A stretch of DNA of 37,851 bases from JAPKZH01 sp964537875. Its GTDB lineage: Bacteria > Acidobacteriota > Aminicenantia > Aminicenantales > UBA4085. Shown here in pieces: positions 1-8,398 of this stretch (positions are counted from its first letter, which is position 1; each line of letters opens with the position of its first letter). A program made the translations under genes and the position numbers. Below the pieces are notes generated by a model, which saw nothing but the letters and a program-made list of their open reading frames with translations, was not told the origin of the DNA and made no database searches. The DNA lies in NCBI GenBank assembly GCA_964537875.1, contig CAZIDN010000034.1:1-37851 (forward strand), read 5' to 3'.

Positions 1-2
1 AT

Positions 3-725
3 GACATGGGTATCCCCTACAAGACCCTCCACAATGAAGACATCAAAGGCACGAAAGAAAAGAAGATCGACCTACGCGCCGATTACGACGTCATCGTCTT
101 CGCCGATGAGAGCGGAACAACGATCAAGACCGGCGAGCGGGGTGGATTCCCGGGCGGTCCGAGCGGAGCTCCCGGAGGTGCGCAGGCCCGCCGGCCGGCA
201 TCAACGACACCCCCGGAATATGAAGGCGGGATCGGCCAGGAAGGCGTGGACGCTTTAAAAGCCTTTGTCGAAAAGGGCGGGATCATCGTCCTTCTCAACC
301 AGGCATGCACCCTGGCCTTCAATGAATTCGACGTCCCGGCGCGCAACGCTCTTCAAAATGTTGAACGGACGCGGTTCTTCTGCCCGACGTCGATCTTGAA
401 GATCTTAGTCGACAACGAGTCGCCGATCGGATACGGCATGCCCAGAGAGGCAGGGGCCATGTTTGTCAACAGCCTGGCCCTGGACACATCCACACCCGGC
501 TTCGAATGGGACCGTAAAGTCGTCGCCAGCTATCCCGAAGACGGCATTCTGATGAGCGGTTGGCTGCTGGGCGAAGACGTGATCGCCCGCAAGGCCGCGG
601 TCGTGGACACGAAATACAAGGACGGCCGGATCATCCTCATCGGCGTCCGCTGCCAGAACAGGGCGGAGTCTCACGGCACCTACAAGTTCCTGCTCAACGG
701 GCTTCTCTATCCGGATAAAGAGTAG
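3..725 (+). CDS. C-terminal part of an M14-type zinc carboxypeptidase-like protein (5' end outside window)
   Basis: The reading frame is open to the left edge of the window, so this is the 3' end of a longer gene; the ATG at 6 is probably internal. The visible 240 residues hold no M14 zinc motif. They resemble the C-terminal alpha/beta (glutamine-amidotransferase-like) domain that follows the peptidase domain in many large secreted M14 proteins of Acidobacteriota-like bacteria. The signs are a strand/turn pattern around KGGIIVLLNQA and the closing block with GWLLGEDVIARKAAVV, GRIILIG and QNRAESHGTYK. A Gly/Pro-rich linker lies at about residues 45-70. The M14 assignment comes from family memory of this tail and cannot be tested without the missing N-terminus. 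Two other M14 proteins lie at 27547-31392, so this would be a third member in the neighbourhood. Confidence 0.6.
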   Translation, partial: DMGIPYKTLHNEDIKGTKEKKIDLRADYDVIVFADESGTTIKTGERGGFPGGPSGAPGGAQARRPASTTPPEYEGGIGQEGVDALKAFVEKGGIIVLLNQACTLAFNEFDVPARNALQNVERTRFFCPTSILKILVDNESPIGYGMPREAGAMFVNSLALDTSTPGFEWDRKVVASYPEDGILMSGWLLGEDVIARKAAVVDTKYKDGRIILIGVRCQNRAESHGTYKFLLNGLLYPDKE

Positions 726-896
726 AAAAAATTTGTCGGGAGGCGAGGCAAGGAGAGGGCTTTTAAAGTGATCTATTGATTGCTGCCCTCAAGGCGGACC
801 CGGAAAAATCGAAAGCGGATTCTCGGACATTTCTCACCGTTTGGGCTAAAAAAAATTCTTAACGAGCAAGGTCTTTTCAAATCTTTCTAAAAGCCC

Positions 897-926
897 TTGA
901 CTCGGTTTGGCCGTATGATTTACGAT
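897..926 (+). promoter_or_regulatory. Putative sigma-70 promoter of the small membrane protein gene
   Basis: TTGACT (897-902) and TACGAT (921-926) are separated by 18 bp. Transcription would start near 933, about 28 nt before the ATG at 961, leaving room for the GGAGG ribosome site at 951-955. The 235-bp gap before this gene shows nothing else recognisable. Confidence 0.4.
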
Positions 927-960
927 TCCCTGCGCTTCTAAGTCTTAACAGGAGGGTGTT

Positions 961-1380
961 ATGAACTGGAAAAAATTATGGCTGGCCGTTCTATTCGTGT
1001 ATCTGGCATATGTCGCGACGAATCTCCTCATCCACGTCCTCATTCTCGGCGGATATTACATGAAACCCGATTTCCAGAGCGCCTTTCGCCCGGAAGAGGA
1101 GATGAATAAATTCTCCTGGGTGCGGTTTGTGACCATGGCCGTCTTTGCCTTCTTCTTCACCTTCATCTTCGCCAAAGGGTACGAGCGAAAAGGCGTCATG
1201 GAAGGAGTCCGCTACGGGATTTATATCGCCATTTTCACCTTTTTTGTCAGCTCCTTTGATCAATTTATTGTTTACCCGATTCCGTATTCAGCTGTCTGGT
1301 ATTGGATCATAGCGGGCTTGATTCAATCTGTATTAATGGGGATCATCGCGGCCTTGGTCTACAAGTCAAAGGCGGCCTAA
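961..1380 (+). CDS. Small four-helix integral membrane protein of unknown function
   Basis: A 139-residue protein with a clear GGAGG ribosome site 5 nt before the ATG. Four hydrophobic segments can be seen at about residues 6-29, 52-72, 82-104 and 112-135. The loop after helix 1 is acidic and charged (FRPEEEMNKF), a basic GYERKG loop follows helix 2, and the C-terminus is basic (YKSKAA). No catalytic motif is visible and I do not recognise a named family. It stands alone, with its own promoter and 260 bp of non-coding DNA downstream that includes a palindromic element. The call as a real membrane protein is secure; any function would be a guess. Confidence 0.8.
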   Translation: MNWKKLWLAVLFVYLAYVATNLLIHVLILGGYYMKPDFQSAFRPEEEMNKFSWVRFVTMAVFAFFFTFIFAKGYERKGVMEGVRYGIYIAIFTFFVSSFDQFIVYPIPYSAVWYWIIAGLIQSVLMGIIAALVYKSKAA

Positions 1381-1436
1381 TCAACTGAGCATTCTATCAT
1401 CGTTTAGCTTTTTTTCAACGGAACTTTCCCGAAAAT

Positions 1437-1471
1437 GGGGACGGTCCTATTTTTACCGTCCATCCGTCCCC
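1437..1471. repeat. REP-like palindrome with two competing stems
   Basis: GGGGACGG (1437-1444) can pair with CCGTCCCC (1464-1471). Alternatively GGACGGT (1439-1445) can pair with ACCGTCC (1455-1461) across a T-rich loop. The GGGACGGTCC core is of the kind found in dispersed REP elements moved by Y1 (RAYT) transposases. A GGGGACGG-type stem also occurs at 27506-27530. It lies between two rightward genes and could also act as a terminator for the upstream one. Confidence 0.45.
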
Positions 1472-1593
1472 GTTTGCATCCCCATTGAGATATAGAAAAC
1501 GCTCAATCTAGGAAATCCGCCCAAATGAAAAGACCGGCGACATCTACTCTGGGTTATGAATGATGTCTCGTCAAAATCCCTCCCGCATTTGTC

Positions 1594-1623
1594 TTGACAG
1601 CAGAAGGGGGAAGGCGGTATGTA
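1594..1623 (+). promoter_or_regulatory. Putative sigma-70 promoter of the C45-type hydrolase gene
   Basis: A consensus TTGACA (1594-1599) lies 18 bp before TATGTA (1618-1623). The ATG at 1643 would then be about 13 nt from the start of transcription, with an AGAGAGGG ribosome site between. Confidence 0.4.
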
Positions 1624-1642
1624 GTCAGCAAGAGAGGGTATC

Positions 1643-2914
1643 ATGCGGAGAAGAGATTTTCTAAAAAAAAGCGCTTTGGCATCCGGGGCACTGGTTTTGA
1701 ATCCTTGGCTTCCTCTTAGCCCGGGCCAAGCGGGCGGGCCCCAGGTTTCAGACACGTCAAGCTCGGCCACAAAAAAACGGGCTGCCTATCTCGTCCTCGA
1801 GGGGCCGCCCAGGTCACGCGGCCGCATCCACGGCGAAGCCCTGCGTTCCCAAATCAACGCCCTGATGGAGATCTGGAAAGACCAGCTCGGGCGGCAATAT
1901 AAGGTCGATCCCAAGCAGTATATCCAAAAATTTTTAGCCGACATGAAATTCCCGGAGGCGATTCGAAAATGGACGCCCAGTCTCATGGAAGAGGTCCAGG
2001 GCATAGCCGAAGGGGCTGGTATGGACGCCGAGACGATGCTCGCCTATCAGCTTGTCGATGAAGAATGGTGGTACGGAGGGCATGGCTATTTCCGGGGCGG
2101 AAAGCCCGTGCCGATGGATAAAAACTGCAGCGCCTTGGCCGTGTCCGGCAAGCCCGGCCTGCCTACCTTTGTCGCCCAAAACCTCGACATTCCGGCCTAT
2201 ACGGACGGATACCAAGCGATCCTCCATATCAAACACCAGAATTCGTCTCTCCAATCCCTTGTTTTCGTCTATGCCGGCATGATTTCTCTCTGTGGAATGA
2301 ATAATCGCGGCGTCGGGGAAGTGGTGAACGCCCTGCTCCAGCTCGACCATCGCGGCGACGGCCTCCCGGTGGCGTTTATCAACCGGGGCATCCTGGAATG
2401 CGGGTCATTGGAAGAAGCCGTAAAATTCATCCGACAGATCAAGCATGCTTCCGGACAGAACTACATCATCGGCGGGCCGCAACAGGTCGTCAACTTCGAG
2501 GGTTCGGCGAACAAAGTCAGCCGCTACGAGCCTTTTCAGAGTGCAACCCGGATTTGTCACACCAATCATCCTCTGGTGAATGATGACCAAAGCATCTTTC
2601 AAGAGTCGCTCAAAGGGCTGCCTCCGGAGCGCCGGCCGCGGCATCCGAACAACTCGGAGATACGGCTCATGGCGCTTGAAAAACGCATAAACGATCCCGC
2701 CAAACGGATTACCGTCGATGTCATCAAAGAAGCCCTGAGCTCGAAGGATGACCCCCGCAATCCCGTCTGCCTCGAGAGAAGGCCCGATGGGCGGGGCAGC
2801 TTCACGGCAGGATGTGTGATCATGGAGCTTTCCGAAAAGCCTAAGCTCCACTTTGCCCCGGGTCCTCCGTGCGCGACGGAATTCCAGACGTTTGCCTTTG
2901 CTGACGCGGTCTAG
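1643..2914 (+). CDS. Tat-exported C45-type N-terminal-nucleophile hydrolase (acyl-CoA:6-APA acyltransferase-like)
   Basis: The 423-residue protein starts MRRRDFLKKS followed by a hydrophobic stretch, a twin-arginine signal that suggests export after folding. A second block (RGRIHGEALRSQI) matches the N-terminal part of the C45 / acyl-coenzyme A:isopenicillin N acyltransferase-like family. The motif KNCSALAVSG puts the probable nucleophile at Cys162, the point where family members self-cleave to expose an N-terminal Cys. Further family blocks are FVAQNLDIPAY, GMNNRGVGEVVNAL and the late FTAGCVIMEL. Members hydrolyse or transfer amide-linked acyl groups; the true substrate is unknown. The stop is 1 bp from the stop of the convergent M42 gene, so no terminator separates them. 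Confidence 0.82.
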   Translation: MRRRDFLKKSALASGALVLNPWLPLSPGQAGGPQVSDTSSSATKKRAAYLVLEGPPRSRGRIHGEALRSQINALMEIWKDQLGRQYKVDPKQYIQKFLADMKFPEAIRKWTPSLMEEVQGIAEGAGMDAETMLAYQLVDEEWWYGGHGYFRGGKPVPMDKNCSALAVSGKPGLPTFVAQNLDIPAYTDGYQAILHIKHQNSSLQSLVFVYAGMISLCGMNNRGVGEVVNALLQLDHRGDGLPVAFINRGILECGSLEEAVKFIRQIKHASGQNYIIGGPQQVVNFEGSANKVSRYEPFQSATRICHTNHPLVNDDQSIFQESLKGLPPERRPRHPNNSEIRLMALEKRINDPAKRITVDVIKEALSSKDDPRNPVCLERRPDGRGSFTAGCVIMELSEKPKLHFAPGPPCATEFQTFAFADAV

Positions 2915-2915
2915 C

Positions 2916-4121
2916 TTATTTCCAGTCTTCCACGATCGCAGCGAGGAGCTTGGTCAAGGCCTCCAGGTCGCTGCGGACGATCTTTTCGATAAACGAATGG
3001 GCGTAAGCGCCCGGCCAGGAGAGCGGGATATCCACGGCGCCCTCCGGGACAAACACCGAGCCGTCATTCCCTCCACGCGAGTTCGAGATTTGAATGGGAA
3101 TCGCATATTTCTTGGCCAGCTCCGCGACTTTCCGGATCTCGGTTTTGGGAACGATATTGCTGCTGTCGATGGCACGGATGACGGCGCCTTGGCCCAGGAT
3201 CGCATTGCCAAAGCGTTTGTTTTCCAGGGGCGAATCCGTGGACACAAATGTATCAATGGCAAAGACATAATCGGGCTTAAGGATTTTTGAAAGGGCCTGG
3301 GCTCCGACGAGTCCGATTTCCTCTTCGACATCCCAAGCAAAGGTGATCGTCTTTCCCTTGATTTTTGTCCAATCAATTTGGAGCGCGGCGCCGAGCAGGG
3401 CGGCACAGCCGGCCCGGTCATCCACGGCCCGCGTCGACATGATATCGGGGGTGAGCTCAACGAGCTTCTTCTTAAAAATGACCTGGTTTCCCTCGGCAAC
3501 GCCCAAAGCCCGCGCTTCTTGTTCCGAGGAAACACCGAGGTAGACCTCAAAGGCCTCTTGGCCGGCTCGCGGCTGAGCAGGCGTGGGCTTTTGCGCAGGA
3601 TTGGGCGGAGCGATCTGGGCAGGTGCTTGCACTGCGCCGGCTTGGACTTGAGGCGGATTCTGGGACGAAGCGCGTCCGGCGGTTTGGCTTTGATAATAAT
3701 CAGGCCGGGGCTGAATGACGCCCTCGACAGGCCCCTTGGCCGTATGGATGATAAAAGGCCTGGCTTCGCAAACCTGGGCCAGAAGCCCGCCGCGGGCCCT
3801 CAAAAGCGCCGTCCCCTGCGGTGTGATCTTGTCGACTACAAACCCCAATTCATCGGAATGCGCCACGAACAGGAGATGAGGACGCCCCCCGCCCACCGTG
3901 AACCAGACGTTGGCTTTTGCATCGCGTTGGACCTTGAGCGACGAAGGCAGAGTTCCCTGGATGAAATCAGAAACTTTTCCTTCCTGGCTGGAAATGCCGG
4001 GAATGAGGACGATTTTTTTCAACAGCTCCCAGGAGGAAGCCGGATCTTTGGCCTGTCCGGCGAACACGGCGATGCTGAGAATCAGCGCTAAATTGAGAGT
4101 GGCGATGGCGTATTTTCTCAT
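2916..4121 (-). CDS. Secreted M42-family metalloaminopeptidase (glutamyl aminopeptidase / endoglucanase M type)
   Basis: 401 residues with an N-terminal signal peptide (about 1-23). The M42 two-zinc site is complete: AHSDE (His88, Asp90), DDRAG (Asp235-Asp236), VEEEIG (Glu267-269), AIDTFVS (Asp291) and a late PGAYAHS histidine. Members are tetrahedral or dodecameric aminopeptidases that trim peptides; an exported copy fits amino acid scavenging in the periplasm. Between the first two metal motifs lies a Pro/Gln/Ala-rich insertion (about residues 145-190), uncommon in this family and probably a disordered loop. The ATG overlaps the stop of the upstream degenerate paralogue by 4 bp (ATGA), so the two are translationally coupled. 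Confidence 0.88.
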   Translation of the reverse strand: MRKYAIATLNLALILSIAVFAGQAKDPASSWELLKKIVLIPGISSQEGKVSDFIQGTLPSSLKVQRDAKANVWFTVGGGRPHLLFVAHSDELGFVVDKITPQGTALLRARGGLLAQVCEARPFIIHTAKGPVEGVIQPRPDYYQSQTAGRASSQNPPQVQAGAVQAPAQIAPPNPAQKPTPAQPRAGQEAFEVYLGVSSEQEARALGVAEGNQVIFKKKLVELTPDIMSTRAVDDRAGCAALLGAALQIDWTKIKGKTITFAWDVEEEIGLVGAQALSKILKPDYVFAIDTFVSTDSPLENKRFGNAILGQGAVIRAIDSSNIVPKTEIRKVAELAKKYAIPIQISNSRGGNDGSVFVPEGAVDIPLSWPGAYAHSFIEKIVRSDLEALTKLLAAIVEDWK

Positions 4122-5233
4122 TTTGCCCTCCCGGATCCAATCAGGTTAAGCACAAGATCTCTCAACGCTTGGACATCTTTGAAATCCACGACTTCGACCG
4201 GTGTATGAGGGAACTTGACCGGCAAGGCCAGGATCAGCGCTTCGGTCGAATCGCCTAAAAACGGGGTCATCAGGGTCGACTCCACGCCCGCCAAGGATTG
4301 CACCGGAATATTTTTTTCGCGGGCGATCGCCTCGATGATATCTTTGAGCTTCGAGGCGCCCTCCGTTCCTTGGACAAGAACCGGGCCTTTGCCTAGGGCA
4401 GGACTTTTCTCGCCCCGGTCGGCCGCTACCATGTCCAGGATGAGCACTTTCTGAGGCTGAAGTTCTTTTTTAGCCCGCAAGGCGCCTAATGCGGATCGAG
4501 AACCCCGAGCGGGAAATTTGGTCTGGGCCATCCAGCCCAAGGCGACTTCCTGGGATGACTTTATTCGGCTCATCTCCGCAGCTATGCTGAGGAGCACAGC
4601 GCAATCCGTTTTTAGGCCGAGAGCGTGGCCGGCCCACCGGTCATTGGCCAGTTCGCTGAGGTCCGGCCAGAAGGTCACGGGATCGAGAATTTCTACGCCC
4701 TTCGCCCGGACCTCCTCTTCAGATCGGGTCCCGATGTCCAGATAGACTAAATCGAGCGAAAAGCTCTTAGAGAGCTCTTCCCTTCTCTCGCGCGTCAAAA
4801 GGTGCATGGCCGGTTGGGAAACGATTCCCTGAAGAAGGCCTTTTTGCGTCAAAATCAGGACGGGGTGGCCGAGCAGGTAGGAATCATAAAGCGGATGCGG
4901 AGGCTGGACGGCCCGGTCCAACCTCAAATAGCCATCCGAAGTGATCCCGCTGACGATATAGCCAAACTCATCAAGAGCCGCCAGCACGGCCAGCCGCGGC
5001 TCGCCTTTTCCCCAGCGCGCATAAAGACTCCCCATGGGGTCCTTTTTCTTGACGGCGCTTTTCGGCAAAGACTGCTTGATCTTTGCCGCCAGGGCTTCCT
5101 CGTTTCCGGTGGATGAAGGAATCGGAAAAAGTTCTTTGACCAGACTTTTCATATCCTGGGCCGCGGCGATGGCCGCGCCGATAAACAGCCAAAGCACGAC
5201 GGGAAGAATCGCCCCAGTATGTCTCTTTCTCAT
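4118..5233 (-). CDS. Exported M42 peptidase paralogue with a degenerate metal site (probable pseudopeptidase)
   Basis: The protein is 371 residues from the ATG at 5233, which has AAGGAGG 5 nt upstream; a TTG one codon earlier is too close to that site. It has a signal peptide (about 1-26) and the overall M42 layout, but the catalytic motifs are altered. AHSDE is AALDE (His lost, position 86), DDRAG is DRWAG, and VEEEIG is replaced by AQTKFP. The Asp of ILDMVAAD and a late PHTPVE histidine remain. It cannot hold the normal two-zinc centre, so catalysis is unlikely. It is coupled by a 4-bp overlap to the intact M42 gene downstream, which suggests a mixed oligomer or a regulatory subunit; this is inference. 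Motif comparison was by eye. Confidence 0.8.
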   Translation of the reverse strand: MRKRHTGAILPVVLWLFIGAAIAAAQDMKSLVKELFPIPSSTGNEEALAAKIKQSLPKSAVKKKDPMGSLYARWGKGEPRLAVLAALDEFGYIVSGITSDGYLRLDRAVQPPHPLYDSYLLGHPVLILTQKGLLQGIVSQPAMHLLTRERREELSKSFSLDLVYLDIGTRSEEEVRAKGVEILDPVTFWPDLSELANDRWAGHALGLKTDCAVLLSIAAEMSRIKSSQEVALGWMAQTKFPARGSRSALGALRAKKELQPQKVLILDMVAADRGEKSPALGKGPVLVQGTEGASKLKDIIEAIAREKNIPVQSLAGVESTLMTPFLGDSTEALILALPVKFPHTPVEVVDFKDVQALRDLVLNLIGSGRAK

Positions 5234-5312
5234 CAAAACCTCCTTAATCCTTTGGCGGATTTCAATTTGATTTTAGAGAGCGGAGCGCCTCGCGAATCAA
5301 AACTTTCATTTT

Positions 5313-6731
5313 TCAATCAAAAATTTTGCCGGGGTTTAAAATAGTGTTGGGATCGAAGACTTTCTTCAGGCCTTTCATCAGCTCGACCTGCTTCGGATCC
5401 AGGCTGAAGGCAAGATATTTCTTCTTGATGAGGCCGATGCCATGCTCGCCGGAAATGACCCCTCCCCTGGCCCGGCAGTCTTCATAAAGCTCCTCCCGCA
5501 CCTTCTCGGATTTGTCTCTCCATTCGCTTTCAGGGAGCGGGATGACCGCCCCGTTTTCATAGCGGGCCTTCATGATGTGCGTATGAACATTGCCGTCCCC
5601 GGCGTGACCGAAGGTCGGCAGCCAGATGTTGTATTTCCGGGCAACTTCCTGGACTTTCTTGACGTGCTGGGCGATGTCCGATCGTGGAATCGAGATGTCG
5701 AGGATCTCGATCGTCTCCGATTTGATCGCCTCGTAGATCTTGCTGCGGATGTCCAGGACGCTCTCCTGCTTCTTGGCTGTGTCGGCGATGAAAACGTCGA
5801 GAGCCTCATTCTCCAGGGCCACCTCGGCCACAGCCTGGGACAGACGGTCCATCTCTTCTTCGCTCTGGGCATCCAGGATGACGAGGAGATGCGTCTCACC
5901 CTGAGAACAGGGCCATTTCTTATGAAGGTGCTCTTCCGAGATTTTAATCACGTCCAGGGGGACGAATTCCAAGGCGAGCGGCACGATCTTTTTCTTAAAC
6001 ATAAGAGGAACGGTCTCGATCGCTTTTTCCAGGCTGGCGAACGGTATGACCAGCGACCGCGTCACCGCCGGCTTGGTTAAAAACTGAATGGTCGCCGCAG
6101 TGATGACACCGAGCGTACCTTCCGAACCGATGAAAAGATGAAGCAGATTGTAGCCGGTACTGCTTTTGATCAACTTGCCGCCGAGATGGATGATCTCGCC
6201 CGTCGGCAGAACGACCTCGAGTCCTCGAACATAGTTCCGGATCACGCCGTATTTGACGGCCCGGCTGCCTCCGGCGTTGGTGGCGATCATCCCCCCGATC
6301 ATGGCGCTCTCTTCGCCGGGATGAGGAGGAAAATAAAATCCGGCATCCTCGATGGATTGCTCAAAATCGAGGAGCGTGACGCCGGCCTCGACGACGGCCA
6401 TCTGATTGTCAGGATCGATCTCGAGAATCCGGTTCATTTTTTCAAGGGAGAGGACAATCCCGCCGGAGGTAGGCACGCAACCGCCGCAAAGCCCTGTTGC
6501 TCCGCCCCTGGGCGTGACCGGAATCCTGTGTTCATTGGCCAAGCGGAGGACCGCAGCGACCTCCTCGGCGGTCTTCGGCTTGACCACAAGATCCGGAACC
6601 CGGCTGATGTCGCGGAGAGAAAACTCGTCATGGCCGTAATCGATCATCCTGTCCGCATCCACGATCACATTCTCTCGGCCGGCAATGGCCTCCAACTTTT
6701 CCGTGACCGCTTGATCGATCTTGTTATACAT
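5313..6731 (-). CDS. glcD: FAD-linked oxidase, glycolate oxidase GlcD / D-lactate dehydrogenase family
   Basis: 472 residues, the usual length for GlcD. The N-terminal PCMH-type FAD domain (about 40-215) carries PRGGATGLCGG and GGMIATNAGGSRAVKYG. The C-terminal FAD-oxidase cap includes FGHAGDGNVHTHI and the closing GVISGEHGIGLIKKKYL, with IL-NPGKIFD at the end. Members oxidise 2-hydroxy acids such as glycolate or D-lactate and pass electrons to partner subunits or quinone. No GlcE, GlcF or lactate permease gene lies beside it, and it lacks a fused Fe-S domain, so the electron acceptor is not evident. The M42-like gene starts 79 bp downstream on the same strand, so the three genes could be cotranscribed. 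The ribosome site is weak. Confidence 0.88.
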   Translation of the reverse strand: MYNKIDQAVTEKLEAIAGRENVIVDADRMIDYGHDEFSLRDISRVPDLVVKPKTAEEVAAVLRLANEHRIPVTPRGGATGLCGGCVPTSGGIVLSLEKMNRILEIDPDNQMAVVEAGVTLLDFEQSIEDAGFYFPPHPGEESAMIGGMIATNAGGSRAVKYGVIRNYVRGLEVVLPTGEIIHLGGKLIKSSTGYNLLHLFIGSEGTLGVITAATIQFLTKPAVTRSLVIPFASLEKAIETVPLMFKKKIVPLALEFVPLDVIKISEEHLHKKWPCSQGETHLLVILDAQSEEEMDRLSQAVAEVALENEALDVFIADTAKKQESVLDIRSKIYEAIKSETIEILDISIPRSDIAQHVKKVQEVARKYNIWLPTFGHAGDGNVHTHIMKARYENGAVIPLPESEWRDKSEKVREELYEDCRARGGVISGEHGIGLIKKKYLAFSLDPKQVELMKGLKKVFDPNTILNPGKIFD

Positions 6732-6803
6732 GGTTGATCGCGTTCATTTAAACAAAAAAGGGCATCATTTGTCTATCATGAATTTTCAACATCAAACTCA
6801 ATT

Positions 6804-6832
6804 TTGACATAATATTTTACCCGTGATATATT
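6804..6832 (+). promoter_or_regulatory. Strong sigma-70 promoter of the M16 peptidase operon
   Basis: A consensus TTGACA (6804-6809) and TATATT (6827-6832) are separated by exactly 17 bp. The predicted transcript start near 6839 gives a leader of about 33 nt that contains AAGGAGG (6857-6863) before the ATG at 6872. The region is AT-rich and lies between divergent genes. Confidence 0.65.
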
Positions 6833-6871
6833 TAAAAAAAACAATCAAGGTCTCCCAAGGAGGTCAGGCGC

Positions 6872-8377
6872 ATGGTCAGAAAGTCAAGGATATGTCTTCT
6901 CTCGGTTTTTTTCTTGACGGTTTTTGTGTCTTTCACCCTTTCCCCTCAGGCTCAGACATTTGACGCGACAAAAAAGAAGGTCCAAGTTCATTCCCTCGGA
7001 AACGGTATGAAGTTCATCGTCCTCGAACGCCACGACGCGCCCGTCGTTTCTTTTCATGTTTACGCGGATGTGGGAAGCGCCAACGAATCCTACGGCATTA
7101 CGGGGATCTCCCACATTTTGGAGCACATGGCTTTTAAGGGCACAAAGGTGGTCGGAACAAAAGATTATGCCGCGGAATCCAAGATTCTTAACGAACTGGA
7201 CGCCGTCTACGACCAGATGAAAAAAGAAGAAGCCAAGCCGAATCCCGACCGGGCGAAGGTGGCCGAGCTCAAGGCTAGGTTCACCGATCTCGAGAAAAAG
7301 GCCAAGGAGTACGTCGTCAACAATGAGTACTTCGACATGATGATGCGCGAAGGGGACGCCGGCGTGAATGCGTACACGTCAAACGACGCCACCCAATATA
7401 TCAATTATCTCCCTTCGAACCGCCTCGAATTCTGGATGGCCATGACATCGGACAGGTTCCTGAATCCCGTCTTTCGCGAATTCTACAAGGAGCGGGACGT
7501 GATCATGGAAGAGCGCCGGCTCGGCGTCGAAACCCAGCCCACCGGCAAACTCATGGAGGACTTCATGGCCGTAGCCTTCAAAGCTCACGCCTACCACCAT
7601 GAGGTCGTCGGCCATATGTCGGACCTGCAGGCTATCACCCGCAAGGACGTCGAGGATTATTTCAAGAAATTCTACAGCCCGAGCAACCTGACCGTGGGCA
7701 TCGTCGGCGACGTCAAAGCGGACGAAGTTTTCAAGCTGGCCGAAACTTATTTCAGCCGGGTCCCGAGCGGCTCCCGGCCGGAGCCCGTCCGGACGAAGGA
7801 GCCGGAACAGTGGGGAGAACGGCGGGTGGCCGTGTCGGCCAAGTCCCAGCCCTTCCTACTCATCGGCTATCACGTGCCCGACGCCCGGAACAAGGACAGC
7901 CGGGCTATCGAAGCCATGGCCAACATCCTCGGGCAGGGTCGTTCCTCGAGATTGTACACGACGCTCGTCAAAGACAAGAAGATCGCCGCTATGGTCCAGT
8001 CCATGAGCGGGTTCCCCAGCGATAAATTTCCCAACCTCTTCGCCGTCATCGTCATGCCGGCGGCCGGTAAGACCGCGGCCGAGTGTCAGGCCGCCGTCGA
8101 GGAGGAGCTGGAAAAGATCAAAAAGGATGCCGTGACCGAAGACGAGCTGACGAAGTTCAAGAGAAGCTCCATCAAAAGCGCGCTGGCCCAGATGAGATCC
8201 AACCCGAGCATGGCCGCGCTCCTGACTTACGCCGACGTCGTCCTCGGGGATTACGGCAAGGCCTTCGACCAGATCGACGAGATCAAGGCTCTGACGGCCG
8301 AGGACATCAAGCGCGTCGCCAACCAGTATCTCATCAAGACCAATCGGACCATCGGCGAGATCGTTACCGAGAAGTGA
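6872..8377 (+). CDS. Exported M16 zinc peptidase, catalytically complete subunit
   Basis: 501 residues with a signal peptide (about 1-27). The inverted zinc motif HILEH is at residues 81-85, and the third zinc ligand is the second Glu of VIMEE (Glu214). Between them sits an inserted charged helical stretch (about 105-150, rich in Lys/Glu, probable coiled coil) that makes the spacing longer than the usual 76 or so residues. A C-terminal M16 domain follows (about 220-500). M16B enzymes are clamshell peptidases that degrade short peptides, often as a heterodimer of an active and an inactive half. The next gene, 21 bp downstream, is exactly such a partner. Good AAGGAGG ribosome site. Confidence 0.92.
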   Translation: MVRKSRICLLSVFFLTVFVSFTLSPQAQTFDATKKKVQVHSLGNGMKFIVLERHDAPVVSFHVYADVGSANESYGITGISHILEHMAFKGTKVVGTKDYAAESKILNELDAVYDQMKKEEAKPNPDRAKVAELKARFTDLEKKAKEYVVNNEYFDMMMREGDAGVNAYTSNDATQYINYLPSNRLEFWMAMTSDRFLNPVFREFYKERDVIMEERRLGVETQPTGKLMEDFMAVAFKAHAYHHEVVGHMSDLQAITRKDVEDYFKKFYSPSNLTVGIVGDVKADEVFKLAETYFSRVPSGSRPEPVRTKEPEQWGERRVAVSAKSQPFLLIGYHVPDARNKDSRAIEAMANILGQGRSSRLYTTLVKDKKIAAMVQSMSGFPSDKFPNLFAVIVMPAAGKTAAECQAAVEEELEKIKKDAVTEDELTKFKRSSIKSALAQMRSNPSMAALLTYADVVLGDYGKAFDQIDEIKALTAEDIKRVANQYLIKTNRTIGEIVTEK

Positions 8378-8398
8378 ACGGAAACGAAGGAGACGATC

